64,000 bases of DNA from an uncultured Pelagibacteraceae bacterium (GTDB lineage: Bacteria > Pseudomonadota > Alphaproteobacteria > Pelagibacterales > Pelagibacteraceae). The translations under genes and the position numbers were made by a program. This document shows positions 43,343 to 51,836 of this stretch, one piece after another; position 1 is the first letter of the stretch, and each line of letters begins with the position of its first letter. The stretch is from positions 1 to 64,000 of the forward strand of contig CACMQA010000001.1 in assembly GCA_902615715.1 (NCBI GenBank), given 5' to 3'. Below the pieces are notes generated by a model. That model was given only the letters and a program-made list of their open reading frames with translations. It was not told the DNA's origin and ran no database searches.

Positions 43343-44816
43343 TAGTATTTTCTTTAATAAATTTATTTGCAGCTTTAAAAATCCTCATTTTTCTCTCTTT
43401 ACTCATCTTCTCAGAAATTCTTACCATCATAGCAAGACGAGGATTTTTTAGGAAAAACTTTTTATGACCGTCTATAAATTTCCAATATAATCCATCCATA
43501 ACATCACACCATGGACCTTTTTTAAAATGCATCATCTTTAAAAAATAACTAGAGCCACAAATGTAAGGTTTGGTTGCAAATATTCCGCCATCACTAAATA
43601 AACCCATTCCATAAACGTTTGGAGCCATCACCCAGTCCGAGGAGTCTACAAACATTTCCATAAACCATTTATAAACTTGTTTTGGATTAATTTCACAAAG
43701 GTTCATGATATTCGCTAAAATCATTAATCTTTCGATGTGATGAGACCATCCATAATCTTTAGCATTATTGATTGCATGATCAAGAGGATCTAAACCTGTA
43801 GTACCTTCATACCAAGATTTTTTCATCTTTCGATTGTGATTAAAAAAATTTGTTTTTTCTAATCTTTGATCATAATTTTGATAAATTCCTCTCATAAATT
43901 CTCTCCAACCAATAATTTGTCTAATGTAACCCTCTAAAGAATTCATAGGTACTTTGTTTTCAACTTTTTTTAATTTAGAAATAATTTCCTCAGGCGTAAT
44001 TAAGCCCAAATTTATAAGAGGGCTTAAAGCGCTATGAAAAACCGTATTTGATCTATCAGTTACGGCATCTTCGTAATCCCCAAAAAGTTTAATTCTCTCT
44101 TTAAAAAATTCATCCAACCATTTATTTGCATCTTTCCTAGTTGTAGGAAACCAAAATTTATCAGTATTACCCGGATGATCTTTAAAGTTGGAATTTATAA
44201 ATTTTTTTAAAATAGAAGTTTCTTTCGTATCTTTCACTTTAGATATTTCTGGAATTTTTATTGAATTAGGTAGTTTTTTTCTATTTTCTTCATCAAAGCT
44301 CCACTTATTTCCTTTAGGTGTTCCATTTTTATTCATTAATAAATTTGTTTTAGTTCTTACAATTTTATAAAAGTTTGCCATGAAAGGTCGCTTATTCTTT
44401 GAGAGGTAGTTTTTAAATTCATCTCTATCTACTAAAAACATTGGAGATTTTATTTGATTGATTGTGAGTGAATTTTTTTTAGCAATATTAATTATTTTTT
44501 TTTCAAAAAATTTATCCTCAATTTCAAAAAAAGATACTTCTCTAATTTTCTTTTCTTTTATTATTTTTTCTAATTTTTTCTCATAAGTTACTTTAAAATC
44601 TTTATTTATATCTTTATAAATTAAATTGAAATTTTTAGATTTTATCTCGTCTCTAAAAGATCTCATTGAGGATAAAAATAATAAAATCTTAAGTTTGTGA
44701 TGCTTTTCAAAAGTACATAAGCCATAATCCTCAGCCATAAAAAAAGTGTGATCTTTAAAATTATTTAAGTATTTCGGTGAAAATAGTTGATTTCCAAGTA
44801 ATAAAAAAAGCTTCAT
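43335..44816 (-). CDS. Photolyase/cryptochrome-related protein (COG3046)
   Basis: A 493-residue protein of the FeS-BCP/CryB-type branch of photolyases, which repairs (6-4) lesions or senses light. The N-terminal antenna domain starts LFLLLGNQLFSPKYL and has KILLFLSSMRSFRDEI; the FAD half has RSNTVFHSALSPLINLGLI, GYIRQIIGWREFMRGIY, WSHHIERLMILANIMNLCEI and YGMGLFSDGGIFATKPYICGSSYFLKM. Well-studied members carry four cysteines for an iron-sulfur cluster with a CxxC near the C-terminus. Here that region reads MHFKKGPWCDVMDGLYW, so the cluster may be missing. First gene of an operon with DUF393 and DUF2256. Confidence 0.9.
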   Translation of the reverse strand: MKLFLLLGNQLFSPKYLNNFKDHTFFMAEDYGLCTFEKHHKLKILLFLSSMRSFRDEIKSKNFNLIYKDINKDFKVTYEKKLEKIIKEKKIREVSFFEIEDKFFEKKIINIAKKNSLTINQIKSPMFLVDRDEFKNYLSKNKRPFMANFYKIVRTKTNLLMNKNGTPKGNKWSFDEENRKKLPNSIKIPEISKVKDTKETSILKKFINSNFKDHPGNTDKFWFPTTRKDANKWLDEFFKERIKLFGDYEDAVTDRSNTVFHSALSPLINLGLITPEEIISKLKKVENKVPMNSLEGYIRQIIGWREFMRGIYQNYDQRLEKTNFFNHNRKMKKSWYEGTTGLDPLDHAINNAKDYGWSHHIERLMILANIMNLCEINPKQVYKWFMEMFVDSSDWVMAPNVYGMGLFSDGGIFATKPYICGSSYFLKMMHFKKGPWCDVMDGLYWKFIDGHKKFFLKNPRLAMMVRISEKMSKERKMRIFKAANKFIKENTNG

Positions 44817-44900
44817 ATGTAGTAAATTACACCTTTTATTAAGTTATTACACGCGTCATTATTTGCATTTAATTCATGGTTAATAGTGTTATTTTTAAAT

Positions 44901-45611
44901 ATGAAAAAAGTAATATTAGGTGCAACCGGATCTATTGGATCATCACTCGCAAAAAAACTTGTAGAGTCAGGGGAACAAATCCATTTGGTAGGGAGACACG
45001 AAGCTAGTTTATCAGAGTTAGCAAACGAACTGAATTCTACGTATACAACCTGTGATGTTTTAGAGGAAAATTTTTCTGAAAAAATAGTAAATGATCTTAA
45101 AGACGATCAGGTGAACGGCTTAGCTTATTGTGTTGGATCTATAGATCTTAAACCGTTGAAGCTTATTAAGAAAAGTGATTTTATGCAGTCATTTAATCTA
45201 AATTTAGTTTCTGCAACAGAAATTATTAAGGCTTTAGCTGATAACTTAAAAGCAAGTAAAGGATCGATCGTTTTATTCTCCACAGTGGCTGTTAAACAAG
45301 GCTTTCCAAACCATGCCATAGTTTCATCTGCAAAAGGAGCGGTTGAAGGTTTAACTCTTGCTCTTGCCGCTGAATATGCTCCAAACATTAGAGTAAATTG
45401 CATTGCTCCAAGTTTGACTAATTCAAAAATATCAAATTTTTTACTCAAAAATGATAAGATGGCTGAGAGTATTGCTAAAATGCATCCACTAAAAAGAATT
45501 GGAGAAGGAGGGGATTCTGCATCTGTGGCAAAGTTTCTTCTCACAGAAGAAAGTTCTTGGATTACTGGACAAATCTTTGGTGTTGACGGAGGAAGATCAT
45601 CTGTCGCATAA
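44901..45611 (+). CDS. Short-chain dehydrogenase/reductase
   Basis: A 236-residue SDR with cofactor motif KVILGATGSIGSSLAKKL, YCVGSIDLKPLKL, LNLVSATEII, the active region SIVLFSTVAVKQG followed by NHAIVSSAKGAVEGLTLALA and a C-terminal WITGQIFGVDGGRSS. The usual catalytic tyrosine in YxxxK is replaced: the aligned segment is HAIVSSAKGA, so lysine is present but tyrosine is histidine or valine. The enzyme may therefore be altered or inactive as a classical SDR. I use the ATG at 44901; a GTG at 44886 would add five residues. Confidence 0.82.
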   Translation: MKKVILGATGSIGSSLAKKLVESGEQIHLVGRHEASLSELANELNSTYTTCDVLEENFSEKIVNDLKDDQVNGLAYCVGSIDLKPLKLIKKSDFMQSFNLNLVSATEIIKALADNLKASKGSIVLFSTVAVKQGFPNHAIVSSAKGAVEGLTLALAAEYAPNIRVNCIAPSLTNSKISNFLLKNDKMAESIAKMHPLKRIGEGGDSASVAKFLLTEESSWITGQIFGVDGGRSSVA

Positions 45612-45642
45612 CAATCATTGTAAAAATACTTAATTTAATAAT

Positions 45643-46131
45643 ATGAAAAAAATTATTATTTTACTATTCTCTTTATTTTTAAGCACTAACCTAATAGCAG
45701 CAGGTAGCGATAGTAGTAGTAGCGGTTCTTCCGAAGAGTCATTATACGACGATGCCGTGAAATTAGTTAAAAGAGCTGGTAAGCTTGAGAAAAAAGAAAA
45801 ATTAGATAAAGCTAAGAAGCTCTATTCACAAGCTTTCTCTAAATTAGAAAAGGCTTATAAATCAGATAAAAAAAATCCAGACATTTTAAATTATATGGGA
45901 TTCACAACTAGAAAAGTTGGAAACTTCGAACAAGCTGAAAAATTTTACTTAGAGGGTTTAAAAATTAAACCAAATCATAATGGTATTAATGAATATTTAG
46001 GTGAACTTTATGTCCAGACAAATCAAATAGACAAAGCTAACGAAAGATTAGCAGTACTTAAAAATTGCAATTGTGATGAGTATAATGAGCTTGAATTGAT
46101 TATAAAAAATAAGGGCGTTAAAGTTTATTAA
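45643..46131 (+). CDS. Secreted tetratricopeptide-repeat protein
   Basis: A 162-residue protein with a signal peptide ending near LIAAG, then a low-complexity stretch of serines (DSSSSGSSEES) and helical repeats. The TPR consensus is visible in PDILNYMGFTTRKVGNFEQAEKFYLEGLKIKPNHNGINEYLGELYVQTNQIDKANERL. It is probably periplasmic and binds another protein. The partner is unknown. Two cysteines sit near the C-terminus (NCNC). It runs convergent to the DUF2237 gene with a four-base overlap. Confidence 0.85.
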   Translation: MKKIIILLFSLFLSTNLIAAGSDSSSSGSSEESLYDDAVKLVKRAGKLEKKEKLDKAKKLYSQAFSKLEKAYKSDKKNPDILNYMGFTTRKVGNFEQAEKFYLEGLKIKPNHNGINEYLGELYVQTNQIDKANERLAVLKNCNCDEYNELELIIKNKGVKVY

Positions 46132-46505
46132 GACAAGTCTAAAGCAAATTTCTTCAACTTTTCAATCGGAATAAGTTCTAATGTTTTTACATTAGTTTTT
46201 TTTAAGTAAACTTGACAAGCCGCTCCTTCTTCAATTGCTCTTGCATACCATGTAGCACACACGCACCAGGAATCGCCGTCTTTTAAACCAGGGAAACCAA
46301 ATTCGGGATGAGGTGTGATTAAATCATTACCAACTTTTTTAGACCATTGTAAAAATTCATCAGTTACTTTTGCACACACCGTGTGTACCCCTCGATCATT
46401 TTTATCAGTATTGCAGCATCCGTCTCTAAACCATCCAGTTAAAGGATCATTAGAACATGGTTCAAGGGGTTCTCCAAAAACATTTTTTTGAATTTTTTCA
46501 CTCAT
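46128..46505 (-). CDS. DUF2237-family protein
   Basis: A 125-residue protein with the DUF2237 pattern: NVFGEPLEPCSNDPLTGWFRDGCCNTDKNDRGVHTVCAKVTDEFL and GDSWCVCATWYARAIEEGAACQVYLKKTN. The domain has seven cysteines, conserved in part across the family. No function is established. It overlaps the 2OG oxygenase by four bases and forms the end of a three-gene minus-strand run that starts with hisI. Confidence 0.92.
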   Translation of the reverse strand: MSEKIQKNVFGEPLEPCSNDPLTGWFRDGCCNTDKNDRGVHTVCAKVTDEFLQWSKKVGNDLITPHPEFGFPGLKDGDSWCVCATWYARAIEEGAACQVYLKKTNVKTLELIPIEKLKKFALDLS

Positions 46506-47110
46506 TTACTAAATACATTTGCAATTTTTTTATCAATTTCCAAATTAAAAGAAAAAGATCTTCTCTCACCTTTAGTTTTAAATGGATACGCTGTATGCAT
46601 TAAATAGTGAGGAAACAATATCATATCACCCACTTTTGGTTGATGATTAAAAATACACTCACTCATTAGCATTTTATTTCCATTAATAAAATCTATTGAG
46701 CCGTCAGTTTTAGTATTTTTTTTATTTTTAGAAATAAATTTTGGCATCTTTAAGTAACCAACTCCTGAAATATGCCCATCATGAAAATGAATAGGATTAT
46801 ATTCATCATTAAATTGACGAACTACCCAAAAATTTTTTATTTTGATTTTCGAAATTTTTTTTCCTAAACTTTTAAATATATAATTTTTTACAGCTTTAAA
46901 TAAAATCTTTTCTAAGTTTTTTTTAATAAAGTTTTTTGGCAATTGAAATTCTTGTTTAACTTGTCCGACTAGTTTATTTGAATAATCTAATTTTTTTAAC
47001 AAATTTTTTTTTGAGGTAATTTTATCAACCTCAGCATTTATTTTTTTTATAGTATTCTTTGGTAGTTTAAGACTTGCGATTTTAGGACCAAATGGACTTA
47101 AAACTCTCAT
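46502..47110 (-). CDS. 2-oxoglutarate/Fe(II) oxygenase-family protein
   Basis: A 202-residue protein with a 2OG-Fe(II) double-stranded helix: FWVVRQFNDEYNPIHFHDGHISGVGYLKMPKF carries the first ligands (H and D), and VGDMILFPHYLMHTAYPFKTKGERRSFSFNLEI carries the second histidine and the arginine for 2-oxoglutarate. The layout matches the TIGR02466 group, which is frequent in marine bacteria and their phages. The substrate is unknown. It lies two bases from hisI and overlaps DUF2237 by four bases. Confidence 0.85.
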   Translation of the reverse strand: MRVLSPFGPKIASLKLPKNTIKKINAEVDKITSKKNLLKKLDYSNKLVGQVKQEFQLPKNFIKKNLEKILFKAVKNYIFKSLGKKISKIKIKNFWVVRQFNDEYNPIHFHDGHISGVGYLKMPKFISKNKKNTKTDGSIDFINGNKMLMSECIFNHQPKVGDMILFPHYLMHTAYPFKTKGERRSFSFNLEIDKKIANVFSK

Positions 47111-47112
47111 AC

Positions 47113-47580
47113 TTATAATTTTGTAGGATTGGGTTGACCTTTATAAACTTCCTCAGGATCAAATTTTTTTTTCTTTTCCTTAAAATCTAGCTCAATTTCT
47201 TCAGCGTTTTTAATTGGCCCTAAAGGTATTGATCTATAAAAACACGACTTGTACCCTACATGGCAACTCGCACCATTTCCAATATCTACTGACATCCATA
47301 AAGCATCCTGATCATCATCAATTCTTAAATCAATTACTTTTTGAATAAATCCACTCGTTTTACCTTTATGCCATAAAGCTTTTTTTGACCTACTCCAATA
47401 GTGAGCTTCTTTAGTTTCTATTGTTTTCTTTAATGCCTCTTCATTCATGAAACCATGCATTAACAATTCTCCAGAACCACTATCTGTAGTGGTCACAGGA
47501 ATTAAACCTTTGTCATCAAATTTTGGAGAGAGAAATTTTCCTTCCTCAACATCAAATACATTTTCTCTTTTTTTAAACAT
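47113..47580 (-). CDS. hisI: Phosphoribosyl-AMP cyclohydrolase
   Basis: A 155-residue enzyme for the third step of histidine synthesis. Landmarks are LLMHGFMNEEALKKTIETKEAHYWSRSKKALWHKGKTSG, the metal-binding RIDDDQDALWMSVDIGNGASCHVGYKSCFYR region with the two zinc cysteines. I chose ATG at 47580 (FKKRENVFDVEEGKFL) over an upstream ATG at 47622, which would add a non-family 14-residue tail. It is a free HisI with no HisE fusion. Other his genes are not in the window. Confidence 0.92.
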   Translation of the reverse strand: MFKKRENVFDVEEGKFLSPKFDDKGLIPVTTTDSGSGELLMHGFMNEEALKKTIETKEAHYWSRSKKALWHKGKTSGFIQKVIDLRIDDDQDALWMSVDIGNGASCHVGYKSCFYRSIPLGPIKNAEEIELDFKEKKKKFDPEEVYKGQPNPTKL

Positions 47581-47654
47581 GTCAGTAAAATAGTGAAAAA
47601 AAGACAAAATAGCAATTTGCAATAATCAACTATGTCCTATAAAAACATCTAGAA

Positions 47655-48263
47655 ATGAAATTAGTCAAAGACATAAATAAGCAAAGCTCAATCAAACCTC
47701 AAGTCAGTGATAAAGAGGCTGAAGAGGCAATCAAAAAATTATTAGCCTGGATTGGCGAAAATCCTAGTAGAGAAGGGCTTCAGGAAACTCCAAAAAGAGT
47801 TGTTAAAGCTTTTAAAGAGTATTTTAAGGGATATCATCAAAACGCGGTGGAGGATTTATCAAAGACTTTCGGTGACGTTGAAGGTTACGATGATATGGTA
47901 ATTGAAAAAAATATAACTTTAGAAAGTCATTGCGAGCATCATATGGCCCCAATAATAGGCGTTGCTCATGTTTCTTATATTCCAAATAAAAAGGTTGTTG
48001 GGCTAAGTAAATTAGCTCGAACAGTTGAAATTTTTTCAAAAAGACTTCAAACACAAGAGAGATTAACAATGCAAATTGCCAAAACACTTATGAGCGCCTT
48101 AGATGCAAAGGGTGTAGCAGTTACAATTGATGCAGCTCATCAATGTATGACTATGCGAGGTATTAAAAAAGAGAAAGCAACAACTGTTACAAATTATTTT
48201 TTAGGTTCTTTTAAAGAAGATTTAAGTATTCAAAATAGATACCTAAAATATATTGGAAAGTAG
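47655..48263 (+). CDS. folE: GTP cyclohydrolase I
   Basis: A 202-residue enzyme that converts GTP to dihydroneopterin triphosphate, the entry to folate. The zinc and active-site residues are in LESHCEHHMAPIIGVAHVSYIP (C and H pair), VVGLSKLARTVEIFSKRLQTQERLT and AAHQCMTMRGIKKEKATTVT. All key residues are present. It follows a 74-base gap after the divergent hisI and is immediately followed by the reductase gene at 48264. Confidence 0.96.
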   Translation: MKLVKDINKQSSIKPQVSDKEAEEAIKKLLAWIGENPSREGLQETPKRVVKAFKEYFKGYHQNAVEDLSKTFGDVEGYDDMVIEKNITLESHCEHHMAPIIGVAHVSYIPNKKVVGLSKLARTVEIFSKRLQTQERLTMQIAKTLMSALDAKGVAVTIDAAHQCMTMRGIKKEKATTVTNYFLGSFKEDLSIQNRYLKYIGK

Positions 48264-49265
48264 ATGTCTAATAAATTCAAAGCTATTGTTATTGATAATC
48301 AAAACGAAAAATTCACAAGAGAAATTAAAGAAATAGACAAAACCCAATTTAAAGATGGAAATGTATTAGTCAAAGTTGACTACTCAAGCTTAAATTATAA
48401 AGATGCTCTGATTTTAAATGATGGAGGAAAGATTGTAAGAAAATTTCCTTTTGTTCCGGGAATAGATTTTTCAGGAACAGTAGTAGAGAGCGAAGATAGT
48501 AAATTTACAAGAGATGATAAAGTAATTCTTACAGGATTTAGAGTAGGAGAGGCATATTTTGGTGGGTTTTCTCAATACGCAAAAGTTGACTCAAATTTTT
48601 TAATCAAAATACCAAAAGAATTAGATTCACACAAAGCTATGATGTTAGGTACAGCCGGTTTTACCGCTTTACTTTGCTCTTTTGCTGTAAAGGCGAAAGA
48701 GGAATTACTTTTAGGCGAAAAAGTAAAAGATGTTTTAGTAACTGGTGCAACAGGAGGCGTCGGAAGTATTGTGATAATGATTTTATCAAAAATGGGATAC
48801 GATGTTCATGCTGTTACAGGTAAAAAAGATAAGAACGATTACTTAAAAGGTTTAGGCGCAAAAAATATTATAGACAGAAAAGAGTTTGAAGGTGAAAGTA
48901 AACTGTTAGAAAAAGGAGTATGGGACGGTGTAGTTGATACCGTTGGAGGATCTGCCTTAACTAAAATATTTGCCCAAACAAAACCTGGTGGGATAGTAGC
49001 CGCTTGCGGAAATGCTGGTGGTATCAAAATTAATACGAATGTTATGCCTTTTATTATAAGAGGAGTAAAACTTTGGGGAATTGATTCGTCAGGATCATCA
49101 ATTAAACGAAGAGAATTCGTTTGGGGTGAAGCGGCAAAGTTAATAGATTTTTCTAAATTAAAATCATTTACTAAAGAGCTTTCATTTACTGAACTTTTAG
49201 AAACTTATCCAAAACTTCTTAAAGGAGAGTTTTTTGGAAGAGCTATAGTAAATCCAAATAAATAA
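48264..49265 (+). CDS. acuI: AcuI/YhdH-type acryloyl-CoA reductase
   Basis: A 333-residue medium-chain dehydrogenase/reductase of the YhdH/AcuI group: FPFVPGIDFSGTVVESED, DKVILTGFRVGEAYFGGFSQYAKV, MMLGTAGFTALLC, the NADPH motif VLVTGATGGVGSIVIMILSKMGYDVHAVTGK and DSSGSSIKRREFVWGEAAKLI. The cysteine-based zinc site is missing, as in AcuI. It reduces acryloyl-CoA to propionyl-CoA with NADPH in DMSP and acrylate use. The DMSP lyase partner is not in the window. It starts one base after folE. Confidence 0.9.
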   Translation: MSNKFKAIVIDNQNEKFTREIKEIDKTQFKDGNVLVKVDYSSLNYKDALILNDGGKIVRKFPFVPGIDFSGTVVESEDSKFTRDDKVILTGFRVGEAYFGGFSQYAKVDSNFLIKIPKELDSHKAMMLGTAGFTALLCSFAVKAKEELLLGEKVKDVLVTGATGGVGSIVIMILSKMGYDVHAVTGKKDKNDYLKGLGAKNIIDRKEFEGESKLLEKGVWDGVVDTVGGSALTKIFAQTKPGGIVAACGNAGGIKINTNVMPFIIRGVKLWGIDSSGSSIKRREFVWGEAAKLIDFSKLKSFTKELSFTELLETYPKLLKGEFFGRAIVNPNK

Positions 49266-49284
49266 CTTATAATTAATCTTATCT

Positions 49285-50175
49285 ATGGATTGGGATAAAT
49301 TAAAAATATTTCATACTGTTGCTGAGGCCTCTAGTTTTACTAAAGCCTCTACCATATTAAATTTAAGCCAATCAGCTATAAGCCGCCAAATTCAAGCATT
49401 AGAGAGCGATTTAAAAGTTCAACTTTTTGAAAGACATGCAAGAGGTTTAGTTCTGACTGAAAATGGTGAATATCTCTACAAATCAGCACATGAGATCATT
49501 TCAAAATTAAAAGATGTTGAGTCTAATCTTAGCGGACACAAAGATAAACTAAATGGAAAACTTACTGTTACTACAGTAGTAAGTTTTGGCACGACTTGGC
49601 TCACACCTAGAATAAAAGAATTTATGGATTTACATCCAGATATTGAAATTGAATTAATTTTTAACGATAAAGAACTTGATTTAAGTACACGAGAAGCAGA
49701 TGTAGCAATAAGAATGAGAAGGCCAAAACAATTAAATTTAATTCAAAAAAAATTCGTAGATTTTAATTATCATATTTACGGTTCAAATGATTACCTGCAA
49801 AAAAATGGATATCCAAAAACTTTAAAAGATTTAGATAAACATAAATTTATAACTTACGGAAAGGGAGCTCCATCTCCAGTTTATAATCCTGACTGGGTTT
49901 TAAAACATGGTGTTAAAGATGGAAAAAAAAGAAAATCAATTATGAAAGTAAACAGCGTTTATGGATTGTTATTGGCAGTGCAAAGCGGAGTTGGTTTAGC
50001 TGCTTTACCAGATTACATCGCTCATAACGTAAATAATATAACTAAAGTTTTACCTGAGGAAACAGGGAAACCCACAGAAACGCATTTCGTTTATCCTGCT
50101 TCTCTGAAAAATAATGCAAGATTAATGGCTTTTAGAAACTTTATATTTACAAAGGTAAACGAGTGGAAATTTTAA
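49285..50175 (+). CDS. LysR-family transcription regulator
   Basis: A 296-residue protein. The helix-turn-helix is MDWDKLKIFHTVAEASSFTKASTILNLSQSAISRQIQALESDL at the N-terminus. The effector domain shows VVSFGTTWLTPRIKEFMDLHPDIEIELIFND and EADVAIRMRRPK. The target is unknown. It lies on the same strand as acuI and overlaps rseP by 13 bases, so it may share transcription with both. It does not face a divergent gene as most LysR regulators do. Confidence 0.93.
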   Translation: MDWDKLKIFHTVAEASSFTKASTILNLSQSAISRQIQALESDLKVQLFERHARGLVLTENGEYLYKSAHEIISKLKDVESNLSGHKDKLNGKLTVTTVVSFGTTWLTPRIKEFMDLHPDIEIELIFNDKELDLSTREADVAIRMRRPKQLNLIQKKFVDFNYHIYGSNDYLQKNGYPKTLKDLDKHKFITYGKGAPSPVYNPDWVLKHGVKDGKKRKSIMKVNSVYGLLLAVQSGVGLAALPDYIAHNVNNITKVLPEETGKPTETHFVYPASLKNNARLMAFRNFIFTKVNEWKF

Positions 50176-51281
50176 TATCCTTTATAATTCCATTTATAAT
50201 TTTATTAACCATAGTTGTTTTTATACATGAATACGGACATTATTATTTTGCAAAAAAATATGGTGTTGGAGTTACTGATTTTTCCATTGGTTTTGGTAAA
50301 GAAATATTTGGTTTTAATGACAAATCAGGTACCAGATGGAAATTTTGCGCAATACCCTTAGGAGGATACGTTAAATTTTTTGGTGATAGAAACGTTTTTA
50401 GTCAAGCAGAACAAGAAGAGCTTTTAAAAGAGTACAATGAGAAAGATAGAGAAAAACTTTTTGTTGTAAAACCTCTTTATCAAAGATCTTTAATTGTTGC
50501 TGCAGGACCATTTGCAAACTTTTTACTAGCTATAGTGATTTTTGCTTTTATTTATATGTTTGCGGGCAAGGATTTTACCCCCGCTCAAATCCAAGAGGTT
50601 CAGCCTGAAAGCCCAGCTTATGTTGCGGGTATTAAATCAGGTGATGTAATCCAATCAATAAACGAAAGAGAAGTAAAAAGTATTATGGAGGTTTCAACTT
50701 TCATAAATGCTTCATCTTCAGAAACTATTGATATACAGGTTTTAAGAAAAGGTAATAAAATAACTTTAAAAGTTAAGCCAAAATTTATTGAGGGGAAAGA
50801 CTCATTAGGAAATCAAATTAACAAGAAGATTATTGGAATTAAAGTTGCACCTTTGAATGAAGAAATAAATAGGCAGAGACTAGGACCTGCAACAGCATTA
50901 TATTATGCCGTTAAAGAAACTTGGTTTGTTATTGAAGCATCATGGGAATTCGTAATTTCCATGTTTAAAGGGACGGGGGACACTTCTCAGTTAGGTGGCC
51001 CAATTAAAATTGCTAAAATAACTGGACAGGTTGCTAAGTTTGGAATTGTCGCCTTTTTAAGTATAATGGCATATATTTCAATAAGCTTAGGATTTATTAA
51101 TCTTTTCCCAATTCCGATGTTAGATGGGGGACATTTAATGTTTTACGCCTTTGAGAAGATTTTAGGGCGTCCTTTAACTCAAAAAACCCAGGAGGGTTTT
51201 TTTCGAATCGGGTTATTTTTGCTGCTTTCTTTAATGTTTTTCACAACATTTAACGACCTTAAAGATTTAGGCTTGTTTTAA
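50163..51281 (+). CDS. rseP: Site-2 protease RseP
   Basis: A 372-residue inner-membrane zinc metalloprotease with HEYGH near residue 22 (H22, E23, H26), a PDZ domain around residues 130-200 (QPESPAYVAGIKSGDVIQSIN) and the second active-site motif FPIPMLDGGHL near residue 318. It cleaves anti-sigma factors and signal-peptide remnants in the membrane. The start is a GTG. It is not next to dxr and bamA as in many proteobacteria. Confidence 0.95.
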   Translation: MEILISFIIPFIILLTIVVFIHEYGHYYFAKKYGVGVTDFSIGFGKEIFGFNDKSGTRWKFCAIPLGGYVKFFGDRNVFSQAEQEELLKEYNEKDREKLFVVKPLYQRSLIVAAGPFANFLLAIVIFAFIYMFAGKDFTPAQIQEVQPESPAYVAGIKSGDVIQSINEREVKSIMEVSTFINASSSETIDIQVLRKGNKITLKVKPKFIEGKDSLGNQINKKIIGIKVAPLNEEINRQRLGPATALYYAVKETWFVIEASWEFVISMFKGTGDTSQLGGPIKIAKITGQVAKFGIVAFLSIMAYISISLGFINLFPIPMLDGGHLMFYAFEKILGRPLTQKTQEGFFRIGLFLLLSLMFFTTFNDLKDLGLF

Positions 51282-51295
51282 GCCACTTTTTTAAG

Positions 51296-51328
51296 CTCAA
51301 AAAGTCAATAAAATCAACACTTTTTGAG
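51296..51328 (+). terminator. Hairpin after rseP, possible terminator
   Basis: CTCAAAAAGT (51296-51305) and ACTTTTTGAG (51319-51328) form a perfect 10-bp stem with a 13-base loop. It lacks a long T tract on the plus strand. Its loop includes AATAAAATCAA, which is the exact reverse complement of TTGATTTTATT at 51374-51384 in the HU leader. Confidence 0.55.
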
Positions 51329-51428
51329 GCACAATATATTGTGTTAACATTTACGTGAAACACCAAAAAAACATTGATTTTATTAGGTTTTTCTGCAGAT
51401 TAGAAATTAACCAATAAAGGGGCATAAA

Positions 51429-51704
51429 ATGAATAAAAAACAACTAGTAGCGAAAATATCGTCAACTTTGGGTCAGAGTAAAGCTGATGCTGAAAGAACC
51501 TTTGATTCAATAACGACTATAATTTTAGATGCTTTGAAAAATGACGATACTGTAAAGATAGCTGGTTTTGGTACTTATAAAGTAGCAAAGAGAAAAGCTA
51601 GAGTAGGAAGAAATCCTAGAACAGGTGAGTCAATCCAAATCGCTGCATCACAGAAAGTTAAGTTTTTACCTGCTAAAAGCTTAAAAGAAATGTTTAATCG
51701 ATAA
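51429..51704 (+). CDS. hup: HU-family DNA-binding protein
   Basis: A 91-residue nucleoid protein: NKKQLVAKISSTLGQSKADAERTFDSI at the start, VKIAGFGTYKVAKRKARVGRNPRTGESIQIAASQKVKFLPAKSLKEMF as the DNA-binding arm and tail. It bends and compacts DNA as a dimer. It has a 147-base upstream region with palindromes and an AAAGGGG ribosome site, in contrast to the crowded neighbours, as expected for a highly expressed gene. Confidence 0.96.
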   Translation: MNKKQLVAKISSTLGQSKADAERTFDSITTIILDALKNDDTVKIAGFGTYKVAKRKARVGRNPRTGESIQIAASQKVKFLPAKSLKEMFNR

Positions 51705-51714
51705 ACGTTTATTT

Positions 51715-51745
51715 AGCCCTTATTTAATAATCTCAAATAGGGGCT
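51715..51745 (+). terminator. Hairpin terminator-like structure after HU
   Basis: AGCCCTTATTT (51715-51725) pairs with AAATAGGGGCT (51735-51745) with one G-U pair. It begins ten bases after the HU stop. A T run is missing, so termination may be weak or the hairpin may protect the transcript end. Confidence 0.65.
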
Positions 51746-51818
51746 AACTACTTGCAAAAATTGCATAGCTAAAATTAAGATATATCAATTCAAATATAAA
51801 TTTACAAATTCTATAAAC

Positions 51819-51836
51819 CTCCTTTAACAAAGGGAG
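51819..51836 (+). promoter_or_regulatory. Hairpin masking the amtB ribosome site
   Basis: CTCCTTT (51819-51825) can pair with AAAGGGAG (51829-51836, one bulged G) across a three-base loop. The right arm contains the GGGAG ribosome site five bases before the amtB ATG. If formed, it would hold back translation. A pairing prediction only. Confidence 0.45.

Noticed and set aside
46502-47110. 2OG oxygenase as a phage-derived gene
   Set aside because: Similar proteins occur in phages, but no other phage gene, integrase or attachment site is nearby, and the gene is embedded in an operon with hisI.
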